Source: Janthinobacterium sp.
Lineage (GTDB): Bacteria; Pseudomonadota; Gammaproteobacteria; Burkholderiales; Burkholderiaceae_D
NCBI GenBank assembly: GCA_003482555.1
Contig: DMYQ01000220.1
Location: forward strand, 4,394-10,938
DNA length: 6,545 nt
Direction of reading: 5' to 3'
Positions 1 to 5,846 of the stretch are shown in pieces. The translations under genes were made by a program, and so were the position numbers. Each line of letters opens with the position of its first letter. Positions within the stretch are counted from its first letter, which is position 1. The notes beneath the pieces are model-generated. The model saw only the letters and a list, made by a program, of their open reading frames with translations. It did not search any database and was not told the origin of the DNA.

Positions 1-2
1 CT

Positions 3-716
3 GTTGCGCTTTACGCCGCCACGGCGGTGATGGCTGGCATTGGCCTGCGCGAAGCCCGTTCCATGTTCTGGATGATGCTTTCCACGACGGACTATGGACA
101 TGCGGGGTGCATCGCCATCGCGGCGATGATTGTCCTGTTTGCCATTCGCCTACGCGGCGGCACGGGCCGCATGAGCGATATTGCATCGGGCCTGACAATG
201 GCGGTATTTGCTGTCACCCGCGCCTCGATGGGGCATGCCGGCGAAGGGGGCTTTTGGAGCGTCGCCCTGGCAGTGGAGAGCGTGCACTTCGTCGGCATCG
301 GAATATGGACCGGTGCGGTCTTCGTGTCGGCTTACTTTATTTTGAGCCCGGCTCGCGTCGCGAGCTTCGCTGCCGGCCTTACCGACCGGTATCTGGAGCG
401 GATGTCGCGAGCCGCGCTGTGGGCGGTCGTGGCCATCGTTGGCACCGGTACATATAATGCATGGCACAGGGTGGACAGTGTTGACGGCCTAACTCATAGT
501 AATTATGGCGCGACCCTGCTGGTAAAGATTGCCTTGGTGGTTGGCGCGATCGGCTTGGGTGCTTACAACAAATTCTTCGGTTTGCCGGCGGCCGCACGCT
601 CGGCAAGGGGCTTCGCCATCGTTCGAGGTGTGCTCCAGGCGGAAAGCGTACTCTTACTGGGAGCGCTGGCCGCCGCGGCAATCCTGGGCACTCAACAAGC
701 TCCCGGCGCGATGTGA
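3..716 (+). CDS. copD: CopD-family copper resistance membrane protein, 5'-truncated by window edge
   Basis: The reading frame is open from the first bases of the window, so the true start lies upstream; 237 residues are visible, against about 300 for many CopD proteins. The protein is rich in hydrophobic helices separated by short loops. The segment with SNYGATLLVKIALV followed by GLGAYNKF is the characteristic late helix of the CopD domain (usually YG..LL.K..L....L.A.N). A similar TDYGHAG element sits near the visible N terminus. The ESVHFVGIGIWTGAVF helix and the last helix, starting with ES and ending near TQQAP, also fit. Histidines in GHAGEGG and ESVHF are plausible metal-associated residues. 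In the family, CopD is an inner-membrane protein associated with copper uptake or tolerance, often beside copC. No copC is visible here, but the upstream side is cut off. Third codon positions look less GC-biased than in the neighbouring genes. The family call is good; the substrate is inferred from the family. Confidence 0.85.
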   Translation, partial: VALYAATAVMAGIGLREARSMFWMMLSTTDYGHAGCIAIAAMIVLFAIRLRGGTGRMSDIASGLTMAVFAVTRASMGHAGEGGFWSVALAVESVHFVGIGIWTGAVFVSAYFILSPARVASFAAGLTDRYLERMSRAALWAVVAIVGTGTYNAWHRVDSVDGLTHSNYGATLLVKIALVVGAIGLGAYNKFFGLPAAARSARGFAIVRGVLQAESVLLLGALAAAAILGTQQAPGAM

Positions 717-749
717 CTCCTGTTCAAGGAGCGCCCACAGCGCCGGGGT

Positions 750-770
750 CGCCTTCATCGAAGGCGTTTT
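750..770 (+). terminator. Probable intrinsic terminator after copD
   Basis: A perfect 7-base stem CGCCTTC / GAAGGCG (750-756 with 760-766) closes a 3-base loop and is followed at once by TTTT. It lies 34 bases after the copD stop codon and on the correct strand. The T run is short, so termination may be partial. On the minus strand the hairpin is not followed by a T run, so it is a poorer terminator for the convergent DUF1501 gene. Confidence 0.6.
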
Positions 771-840
771 CACGCATGTGCGGGAGAGATTCCGGTATGG
801 TTTCGCTTGCTCATGGAGGCGCGCGGCGGTGCCCCATCTC

Positions 841-2232
841 CTACAAAAACCCCAGGTTGCGCGCGCCGACGTTGTAGTTGACCAGATTCGGCAGCAGGCT
901 GAGCAAATTGCTGTCCGACGCTCCCATCCATTTCCCCAGGGTCGCCGCGTACTGGTCGACCGAGGTGGTCGGCAGTAGCCGGCCCTGGCCCACGTCGTCG
1001 GGGCCGTTGCTGGCCACGGCCGGCGGCACGCCGTAAAAGCGCTGGCCCTTGACGGCTCCGCCCACCATGAAATGCATGCTGCCCCAGCCATGGTCGGAAC
1101 CGTCGTTATTGCCGCTCAGGGTGCGGCCGAAGTCGGACGCCGTGAAAGTCGTGACCTTGTCGGCGACGCCCAGTTCGACCGTCGCGGCGTAAAAGGCGGC
1201 GACCGCGTCGGCCACGCTTTTCAGCAAGCCCGGATGGACCTTGACCAGGCCGTCGTGGGTGTCGAAGCCGCCCATCGAAACGAAAAACACTTGCCGCTTG
1301 GCGCCCACCGCGCCCGCGCTGGCGATCATGCGCGCCACCAATTTGAGCTGCTCGCCGAGGGGATTGGCGGCCGGGAAGGGCGTGGCGATATCGCCCGCGC
1401 CGGCCAGCGCCGAGGTCAGCGCGCTGTTGGCGTCGATCGAACGCTTGGTGACCCGGGTGTATTCGTTTTCCAGCAAGTGGGCGCGGGGCTGGCTGATCAG
1501 GGTTTGCAGGGCCGTGCTGCAAGCCGCCGAACCGAAGAGCGGATGTTGCAGGGCCGAAAATGGCACCGAGCCGCCGGGCGACACCTGGTATTGCACCGCT
1601 GTTTTCCCGGACAGGAAGACGGCATTGCCGGACACGTTGACGCAGGTAAAGGTGGCGTTGCCGTTGCCCGACTCGAACAGGTCGCCCATCCGCCCGCCCC
1701 AGCCTGAAGCGGCGCCTTCCGGCGACGATGCTTGCCACACGGATTGCTGGTCGTTATGGGAAAACAGTTTCGGCGGCAAGGGCACCGATTTATTGGTGTA
1801 TTGCAGCTTGCTGGTTGCTTGCACCAGGGTGCCGACATTGAGCAGCACGCCCATCTTTCCCGTGTTGAATAGCGGCAGCAGCGGCGCCAGTTCCGGCGCC
1901 AGCGCGTACTGGCGCGCGAAGCCTGCCGCGTCCAGCGGCGCCGCCGTCGGCGTCAGCACGCTGTTGACCAGGCTCGCTTGGCTATACGCCAGGGTGGGCC
2001 GCAATTTGTAGTAAGCGTTGTAGTTCGTATTGTCGTAGGGGATCACGGTATTGGCGTAATCGTTGCCGCCGTAGAGGAAAACGCAGACGATGGCCTTGTA
2101 ATCGCTGGCCGTGGCGGCGGACGCTTCCGCCATCGCCGCCAGATTCAGGGCCCAGGGCGCGGCGATGCCGGCCACCGATAGCGCGGACGCGCGTTGCAGG
2201 AAGGCGCGCCGGGACTGTGTCTTGTCGCTCAC
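841..2232 (-). CDS. DUF1501 family protein with twin-arginine signal
   Basis: This 463-residue protein begins with a Tat-type signal: SRRAFLQ at residues 7-13, a hydrophobic stretch to about 33, and an Ala-rich cleavage region near 37-42. It is therefore probably exported folded. The mature part carries the DUF1501 landmarks: VFLYGGNDYANTVIPY (51-66), SHNDQQSVWQ (158-167), GGFDTHDG (321-328), SDFGRT (366-371), SDHGWG (379-384), HFMVGGAVKG (387-396), and the C-terminal TTSVDQYAATLGKWMG. DUF1501 is generally placed among alkaline phosphatase/sulfatase-like folds, and the conserved Asp and His residues (FDTH, SDHG) could bind metal. No substrate is known. The start is GTG: the only useful downstream Met (residue 34) would remove the Tat signal. 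A weak AGTGAAAGA purine stretch precedes it, and the DUF1800 stop lies only 10 bases upstream, so the two are co-transcribed and perhaps translationally coupled. Confidence 0.9.
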   Translation of the reverse strand: MSDKTQSRRAFLQRASALSVAGIAAPWALNLAAMAEASAATASDYKAIVCVFLYGGNDYANTVIPYDNTNYNAYYKLRPTLAYSQASLVNSVLTPTAAPLDAAGFARQYALAPELAPLLPLFNTGKMGVLLNVGTLVQATSKLQYTNKSVPLPPKLFSHNDQQSVWQASSPEGAASGWGGRMGDLFESGNGNATFTCVNVSGNAVFLSGKTAVQYQVSPGGSVPFSALQHPLFGSAACSTALQTLISQPRAHLLENEYTRVTKRSIDANSALTSALAGAGDIATPFPAANPLGEQLKLVARMIASAGAVGAKRQVFFVSMGGFDTHDGLVKVHPGLLKSVADAVAAFYAATVELGVADKVTTFTASDFGRTLSGNNDGSDHGWGSMHFMVGGAVKGQRFYGVPPAVASNGPDDVGQGRLLPTTSVDQYAATLGKWMGASDSNLLSLLPNLVNYNVGARNLGFL

Positions 2233-2242
2233 GGGGATTCTT

Positions 2243-3952
2243 TCACTTTTGGACGAGGAATTCGGGCGCCGCCAGCACCAGGGTCAGGGCCGCGTAGATG
2301 CGGTTCAGGCGGCGCGCGTCGGTGCCGGCCGGCATGCCGTCGAGCGCGCCGCGCAGCAGGCTCACGGTCTCGGCGCTCAATTGGCCGGCCGCCAGCACCA
2401 CGTTGATTTCTGCCAGCAAGCCGGCGGCGTTGTCGGCCAGCGCGAGCAGGGCGGTGTAGTCGGCCTTGACGTCGCCGATGCCGCTGCCGACGGCGCGCTG
2501 CATGTAGTTGACATAGCCGACCACCGAGGATTCATTGGCGAGCTGGAATTCGGGCGCGACCAGCGCGGCCGTCGCGATGGCGCTGTTGGGCGGCACATAA
2601 CCGGGCCGGAAAAAATTGAAGACGGACGGCGAGCGCAGCGGACTTTGTCCCAGGCGCGCGGCCGGATCCGAAGTGTTGCCGATGTTCCAGGCGTCGCTGG
2701 CCGAGGTGGCGCCATAGGCCCGAGCCCAGGCAAGGAAGCGCAGCATCGGTTCGCGCAGCTTGCCGAAGGCGGTGTCGGGCTTGCCCTGGCGCGCTTCGGG
2801 ATCGAGCAGCAGGGTCTTGACGACGGCCCGCAGATTGCCCTTGACGCCAGCGCCGTCGTTGTTGAAGACGGTGGCCACCCGCGCCACATAGGCCGGGCTG
2901 GGGTTGCTGGTGACTAGCTTCTGGATCAACTGGCGGCTGATGAAGGGCGCCACGTTCGGATGGGCGAAGATGATGTCGAGCGCCGCCTTCATCGCGGCGG
3001 CGCCGCCCAGGCCGGCCGGGACGGAGCCGCCGAGGAAGTTGGCGGCGCCGTTTTCGTGGCGGGTGGCGAACTGGATCATCGGGCGGCGCATGAAATCCGG
3101 CGTCGTGGCGTCGTGGCCGGCCATGTCGAAGTCCCAGCCCGTGAACACGCGCGCCAGTCCGGTAACGTCGTCCTGGCCGTAAGTGTCTTGCGGCAAGCCA
3201 CCGCCCGGCTTGGGCGTGCCATCGATATTCAATTGCACCAGGCCGATGGTGAACAATTGCATCAGCTCGCGCGCATAGTTTTCGTCGGGCAGGGCGCCGG
3301 TGACGGGATTGGCTTTCAGATTGCCGCGGAAGGTCAGGAACTGGCCCATCGCCGCGCTGGTCGAGATTTGATCGAGCAGGGTACGATAGTTGCCGAAGGC
3401 ATTCGCTTCCAGCAAGTCCATATACGCGGCGGCGGAAAACGCGTGCCAGCCGGCGCCGTCCAGGCCGCCGATCGCGACCACGGCGATTTCCGACAGGGCC
3501 AGGGCAACGCGCTGGCGCAGGGTGTCGGGAGAGGTGATCAGCTTGCGCCACATGGCCGCGTCGAAGCCGGCTTCGCTGAATTGGTTGCTGATGCCGTTGA
3601 AACCCTTGGCCATCAGCCAGTCCCAGCGGGTGTCGGAGGCGGGCAAGGCGAACTGGGCGTCGATCCAGCCGGCGTAACCCTGGGTCTGCAGCACAGCCAT
3701 TTGCGCGCGGCTGGCGCCCATCGACGCCTGCGCCAGAAAGCGCGCGGCGTCGGCGTCCGCGATCGGGGTATCCACGGGTGCCGTCGGCTGCGATTGCCCA
3801 TCCGTCTGGGCGGCAGTGCCACCGCCGCCGCCGCAAGCGCTCAGCAGCAAGGCGGCGCCGACCATGGCGCCCGCCGCATGCGGGGCCGGCCCGGGCGCGC
3901 TCCCCGCCGCCTTGGCGACGCCGCTATTTTGCTCTGTTTCCGGGTGGATCAT
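2243..3952 (-). CDS. DUF1800 family protein, predicted lipoprotein
   Basis: This 569-residue protein has a lipobox-like LLLSAC ending at Cys40, followed by a glycine-rich linker, so it is probably anchored by lipid in the cell envelope. The n-region (about 29 residues) is unusually long and has only one Lys. DUF1800 landmarks run through the rest: ARFLAQASMG (70-79), WRKLITSPDTLRQRVALALSE (135-155), PDENYARELMQLFTIG (222-237), VFTGWDFD (269-276), PFISRQLIQKLVTSNP (336-351), KLREPMLRFLAWARAYG (398-414), SPSVFNFFRPGYVPP (441-455) and a terminal LAAPEFLVQK. The family has no firm biochemical role; it is repeatedly found beside DUF1501 proteins, as here. It is the first gene of the pair. The ATG is preceded by GGAG ten bases upstream. 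The next internal Met (residue 30) would leave too short a signal sequence, so I keep the long start. Confidence 0.9.
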   Translation of the reverse strand: MIHPETEQNSGVAKAAGSAPGPAPHAAGAMVGAALLLSACGGGGGTAAQTDGQSQPTAPVDTPIADADAARFLAQASMGASRAQMAVLQTQGYAGWIDAQFALPASDTRWDWLMAKGFNGISNQFSEAGFDAAMWRKLITSPDTLRQRVALALSEIAVVAIGGLDGAGWHAFSAAAYMDLLEANAFGNYRTLLDQISTSAAMGQFLTFRGNLKANPVTGALPDENYARELMQLFTIGLVQLNIDGTPKPGGGLPQDTYGQDDVTGLARVFTGWDFDMAGHDATTPDFMRRPMIQFATRHENGAANFLGGSVPAGLGGAAAMKAALDIIFAHPNVAPFISRQLIQKLVTSNPSPAYVARVATVFNNDGAGVKGNLRAVVKTLLLDPEARQGKPDTAFGKLREPMLRFLAWARAYGATSASDAWNIGNTSDPAARLGQSPLRSPSVFNFFRPGYVPPNSAIATAALVAPEFQLANESSVVGYVNYMQRAVGSGIGDVKADYTALLALADNAAGLLAEINVVLAAGQLSAETVSLLRGALDGMPAGTDARRLNRIYAALTLVLAAPEFLVQK

Positions 3953-3983
3953 TGCGATGCATCTCCGACTATACTCAAGGTTG

Positions 3984-3998
3984 TGCGCGCGGCGCGCA
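3984..3998. promoter_or_regulatory. GC-only inverted repeat upstream of the DUF1800/DUF1501 operon
   Basis: TGCGCGC-G-GCGCGCA is a perfect 7-base inverted repeat around a single central base. It lies about 31 bases upstream of the DUF1800 start codon, where a regulator could act on the operon promoter. It could also form a hairpin in the 5' untranslated RNA. In GC-rich DNA such alternating GC repeats arise easily, so a regulatory role is only a suggestion. Confidence 0.25.
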
Positions 3999-4076
3999 TG
4001 GGGCGCTATGGCGGTGACGCGGGGGAGGTCGCCAGGCGCGGCCGGGCATGGACTTCTTGCTCAGCTGATATTTAAA

Positions 4077-4088
4077 TTCCGTACGGAA
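4077..4088. promoter_or_regulatory. 12-base perfect palindrome in AT-rich flank, operator candidate
   Basis: TTCCGTACGGAA is a perfect palindrome inside an AT-rich patch (4069-4094) of an otherwise GC-rich intergenic region between the left-pointing DUF1800 operon and the right-pointing small-gene locus. Size and symmetry suit a dimeric repressor site. No regulator gene lies adjacent, and I could not assign the motif to a family. Confidence 0.35.
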
Positions 4089-4250
4089 ATATAACATGCG
4101 GATAGCTGGCAACGAGAAAGTTGATCAGCAAGCTGTGGTAAGAATGCTCACCGCGGGGTTAATGCACGGTATGCGAGGGACCCGCTCGATGACATCTCAT
4201 GATGACACGCAAATAATCGCACTTTATTTCTCCGGCCCGGCAAAAAACGT
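4089..4250. other. Gene-free intergenic stretch
   Basis: Together with the flanking bases back to 3953, this makes about 300 bases without a gene. I find no open frame here with a ribosome binding site and no tRNA-like fold. Base composition is more AT-rich toward 4200-4250, just ahead of the promoter candidate. The divergent layout (DUF1800 left, small genes right) means promoters for both directions must lie within 3953-4285. Confidence 0.5.
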
Positions 4251-4279
4251 TTGACGGACAAATCGCCAAGCCGCAAAAT
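4251..4279 (+). promoter_or_regulatory. Sigma70-like promoter for the small-gene locus
   Basis: TTGACG (five of six bases of the -35 consensus) is followed by exactly 17 bases and then CAAAAT (four of six of the -10 consensus). Transcription would start near 4286, about 40 bases before the 12-codon ORF. I see no comparable promoter between the terminator at 4433-4466 and the downstream small ORFs, so this one probably serves the whole locus through read-through. Confidence 0.5.
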
Positions 4280-4325
4280 TGTCCGCTAGGACTTTGATTC
4301 AACTATTTTTTAGAAAGGAACGCGC

Positions 4326-4364
4326 ATGCCACGTACGGCTATCCACCATTTGCAGCAAACTTAG
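4326..4364 (+). CDS. 12-residue leader-peptide-like ORF
   Basis: The ORF encodes MPRTAIHHLQQT and stops at TAG. A strong ribosome binding sequence, AAAGGA, ends about six bases before the ATG, which is better than chance for so short a frame. It contains paired codons His-His and Gln-Gln. Its stop codon abuts and overlaps by one base the left arm of an RNA stem (4364-4369), and an intrinsic terminator follows about 70 bases later. This is the arrangement of a leader peptide in an attenuator, where a ribosome on the peptide decides which RNA stem forms. Alternatively it is a small protein encoded on a short terminated RNA. I do not recognise the peptide. Conservation across related genomes is untested. 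Confidence 0.5.
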   Translation: MPRTAIHHLQQT

Positions 4365-4441
4365 CCCCGCGCATGCCCGCCCGGGGCGTCGGCGCCAGCG
4401 CCGATCCCGAGCCGGTCGTTCCATTCTTGAACCCCGGTGAG
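4364..4441 (+). ncRNA. Candidate attenuator RNA with mutually exclusive stems
   Basis: Three base-pairing arms can be read. Arm 1, GCCCCG (4364-4369), starts on the last base of the leader stop codon and pairs with arm 2, CGGGGC (4382-4387). Arm 2, as CCGGGG (4381-4386), can instead pair with arm 3, CCCCGG (4432-4437). Arm 3 overlaps the left half of the terminator stem (4433-4441). A ribosome at the leader stop would cover arm 1, free arm 2 to hold arm 3, and so prevent the terminator. A small hairpin TCGGCG / CGCCGA (4389-4394 with 4399-4404) sits between. The pairings are visible; the regulatory reading is inference, and six-base GC stems can occur by chance in GC-rich DNA. Confidence 0.4.
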
Positions 4442-4466
4442 GAAACTCGCCGGGTTTTTTGTTTTT
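4433..4466 (+). terminator. Strong intrinsic terminator inside the small-gene locus
   Basis: A 9-base stem (CCCGGTGAG with CTCGCCGGG, one G-U pair) closes a GAAA tetraloop and is followed by TTTTTTGTTTTT. This is a textbook Rho-independent terminator. It lies about 70 bases after the 12-codon ORF and about 50 bases before the 26-codon ORF, so it either ends a short RNA of about 180 bases or controls read-through into the downstream pair. Confidence 0.85.
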
Positions 4467-4518
4467 GCGGACGCGTGTTCCGCACCGCCCCGGCATAAAC
4501 CAACAGGAAAGAGACTTT

Positions 4519-4599
4519 ATGCCTATCGACGACACAAGGATGCCGGGCGCGCTTGCCCGCACAAGGGCGGCCGCGCCGCAAGCAAAGGGGATGCCATGA
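4519..4599 (+). CDS. 26-residue small protein, coupled to the next ORF
   Basis: The ORF begins MPIDDTRMPGALAR and ends QAKGMP. A strong ribosome binding stretch, AGGAAAGAG, ends five bases before its ATG. Its TGA stop overlaps the start of the 58-codon ORF as ATGA, the classic arrangement for translational coupling. Nothing in the peptide suggests a membrane segment or known domain. It may act mainly as a translation leader that delivers ribosomes to the next gene, or it may be a functional small protein. I do not recognise it. Confidence 0.5.
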   Translation: MPIDDTRMPGALARTRAAAPQAKGMP

Positions 4600-4772
4600 A
4601 AATCAAGCTGACCTTGCCGAAACCGCGCAATCCCCTGGCCGTCGCCGCCAAGACGCGGCGCGCCGGATCGCATCTGGGCGAACAGCCGGCGCGGCGGTTG
4701 CGGCGCGCCGAAAAGCACAAGCTGCAGGTGCTGCTGAGCGGACGCAAAACGGGCGGCGCGCACGACGCCTGA
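4596..4772 (+). CDS. 58-residue highly basic small protein, function unknown
   Basis: The protein starts MKIKLTLPKPRNPLAVAAK and is very basic: 15 Lys/Arg against 3 acidic residues by hand count. An ARRLRRAEKHK cluster lies at 32-42. The PKPRNP and RRAGSH pieces resemble small uncharacterised proteins I associate with Burkholderiales, but I cannot name a family. There is no signal peptide or membrane helix, and the charge suggests RNA, DNA or ribosome binding (inference). AAAGGGG ends five bases before the ATG. The frame is open further upstream to 4437, but that extension would cross the terminator hairpin and the 26-codon gene, so the 4596 start is preferred. It converges on the LysR gene with only 16 bases between the two stops. 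Confidence 0.65.
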   Translation: MKIKLTLPKPRNPLAVAAKTRRAGSHLGEQPARRLRRAEKHKLQVLLSGRKTGGAHDA

Positions 4773-4788
4773 GCCGTCACGCCACTCA

Positions 4789-5727
4789 TCAAGCCGTTGC
4801 CGGGCCGACGGCGCCAGTCTCCAGCGCAGCCACGATGCCGGGCACGGCTAGTCGCAAGTGCTGGGCGAATTCCAGCAAATGGGGCGCGTTCGAACCGCTG
4901 CGCGACCAGCTCGCCTCGAAGCCGATGCGCACTTCCCGCCCATCCTTGCCGGTGATCGGATAGGCCGGCTGGCGGCCGCCGCCCACCTTCGAGCGCGGCA
5001 AGATGGCGGCGCCGATGCCGAGCTCCGCCCATTCCTCCAGCACCTGATAGCTCATCGCCTCGCCCGAGTAGGCGTGTAACTTGCGGCGGTGGCTGCGGAA
5101 TAGCGCGCGCGTGGCCCGCGACAGGCCGCAGGCGTCCGGCACCATCACATAGGTTTCATTGGTGATATCGATCAGCGGCACGGACGACGCGTCCGCTTGC
5201 GGCGCCCACGTCTTGCCGCGCGGGATGAACAGCAGCGCTTCTTCGTACAGGGGGGCGGTATGCCACGAACCGGGCTGCACTTTGGCCACGCCAAAGACGA
5301 AGTCGAGCAAACCTTCGGCCAGCATGCGGTACAAATCCTTCATGTTCATTTCGCGCAGCACCACGTCGATGGCGGGATGCGCTTGCCGGAAGGGCTCGAT
5401 CATCAGACCCAGCAGTTTGCTGCTCAGCAGCGGTGAGGTGCCGATGCGTATCAGGCGTCGGTCCGGCCGCAAAAAGGCTTCGGCCTGGCGCAGCAGGGTC
5501 GCTTGCGCGTCGAGGATGTCGGCGACATGGGGCAGGACGTGGGCGCCGAACGGCGTCAGCGTGACCTTGCGCGTGGTGCGGGCGAACAGGCGCTCGCCCA
5601 GTTCATCTTCCAGTTGCGCGATCGCGTTCGACAGGGTGGGTTGGGTCACGCAGCAGTCGGTGGCGGCGGCGGTGAAAGAGCCGCTGGCGGCGACGGCCTG
5701 GGCAAATTTAAGTTGGCTGAGATTCAT
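4789..5727 (-). CDS. LysR-family transcriptional regulator
   Basis: This 312-residue protein has the standard LysR layout. The winged helix-turn-helix occupies residues 1-60 (MNLSQLKFAQAV, then SFTAAATDCCVTQPTLSNAI at 17-36 and LGERLFARTTRKVTLTPFG). A linker helix follows to about 90, then an effector-binding domain beginning near LIRIGTSPLLSSKLLG. The start at 5727 gives the usual LysR N terminus. An in-frame extension to 5817 would add 30 residues not typical of the family and would cover the promoter region. No clear ribosome binding site precedes 5727. Two adjacent cysteines (25-26) in the recognition region are noticeable. The gene is divergent from the two-gene paralogue operon at 5847-6535 and is probably its regulator, with autoregulation common in the family. 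The inducer cannot be read from the sequence. Confidence 0.93.
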   Translation of the reverse strand: MNLSQLKFAQAVAASGSFTAAATDCCVTQPTLSNAIAQLEDELGERLFARTTRKVTLTPFGAHVLPHVADILDAQATLLRQAEAFLRPDRRLIRIGTSPLLSSKLLGLMIEPFRQAHPAIDVVLREMNMKDLYRMLAEGLLDFVFGVAKVQPGSWHTAPLYEEALLFIPRGKTWAPQADASSVPLIDITNETYVMVPDACGLSRATRALFRSHRRKLHAYSGEAMSYQVLEEWAELGIGAAILPRSKVGGGRQPAYPITGKDGREVRIGFEASWSRSGSNAPHLLEFAQHLRLAVPGIVAALETGAVGPATA

Positions 5728-5738
5728 TTTGCATTTAT

Positions 5739-5765
5739 AGCATATTTGAATGAATAACATGTCAA
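5739..5765 (-). promoter_or_regulatory. Candidate lysR promoter
   Basis: On the minus strand a perfect TTGACA (5760-5765) is followed after 15 bases by TATGCT (5739-5744). The spacer is shorter than the optimal 17, so the -10 choice is uncertain. If correct, the transcript would begin about five bases before the lysR ATG, which would fit the missing ribosome binding site. Confidence 0.4.
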
Positions 5766-5793
5766 AAGACAATTTTTCCGTTGTAGAAAAGCT

Positions 5794-5806
5794 GTGTAGC
5801 CTACAC
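5794..5806. promoter_or_regulatory. LysR-type binding site candidate in the divergent intergenic region
   Basis: GTGTAG-C-CTACAC is a perfect 6-base inverted repeat around one base. The 5793-5805 segment also fits the T-N11-A form of LysR boxes. A further TGTAG half-site lies at 5782-5786, 13 bases upstream in direct orientation. The dyad is 41 bases before the start codon of the divergent gene and 67 bases upstream of lysR, which is a good place for regulation of both. The binding protein is assumed from position. Confidence 0.5.
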
Positions 5807-5846
5807 GGGGTCGGCAATCATGCCGCCAGCCCATAGGAGAAGCACG

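Noticed and set aside
3968..3973. TATAGT on the minus strand as a -10 box for the DUF1800 operon
   Set aside because: Transcription would begin downstream of the GGAG ribosome site, and no -35 element lies at a suitable distance.
2960..4075. Long plus-strand open frame (371 codons) opposite the DUF1800 gene, and a similar one at 2111-2917
   Set aside because: These lie antisense to well-supported DUF1800/DUF1501 coding sequence. Their composition is the Arg/Gly/Ala-rich type produced by high GC at third positions, with no recognisable domain.
4437..4595. Upstream extension of the 58-codon gene to a start at 4437
   Set aside because: The extension would be translated from within the terminator hairpin and across the 26-codon gene, has no ribosome site, and reads like low-quality noncoding sequence. 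The 4596 start has a good ribosome site.
4299..4763. Minus-strand open frame of 154 codons across the small-gene locus
   Set aside because: It runs antisense through the promoter-proximal leader and terminator. It has no family features, and the plus-strand signals explain the region better.
5728..5817. N-terminal extension of the LysR protein by 30 residues
   Set aside because: The family N terminus starts at MNLSQLKF. The extension has no ribosome site and would occupy the divergent regulatory region.
5820..5846. Longer start for the first small paralogue (adds nine residues)
   Set aside because: AGGAG is placed correctly for the 5847 start and lies inside the extension. The paralogue alignment also begins at MIYLQ.
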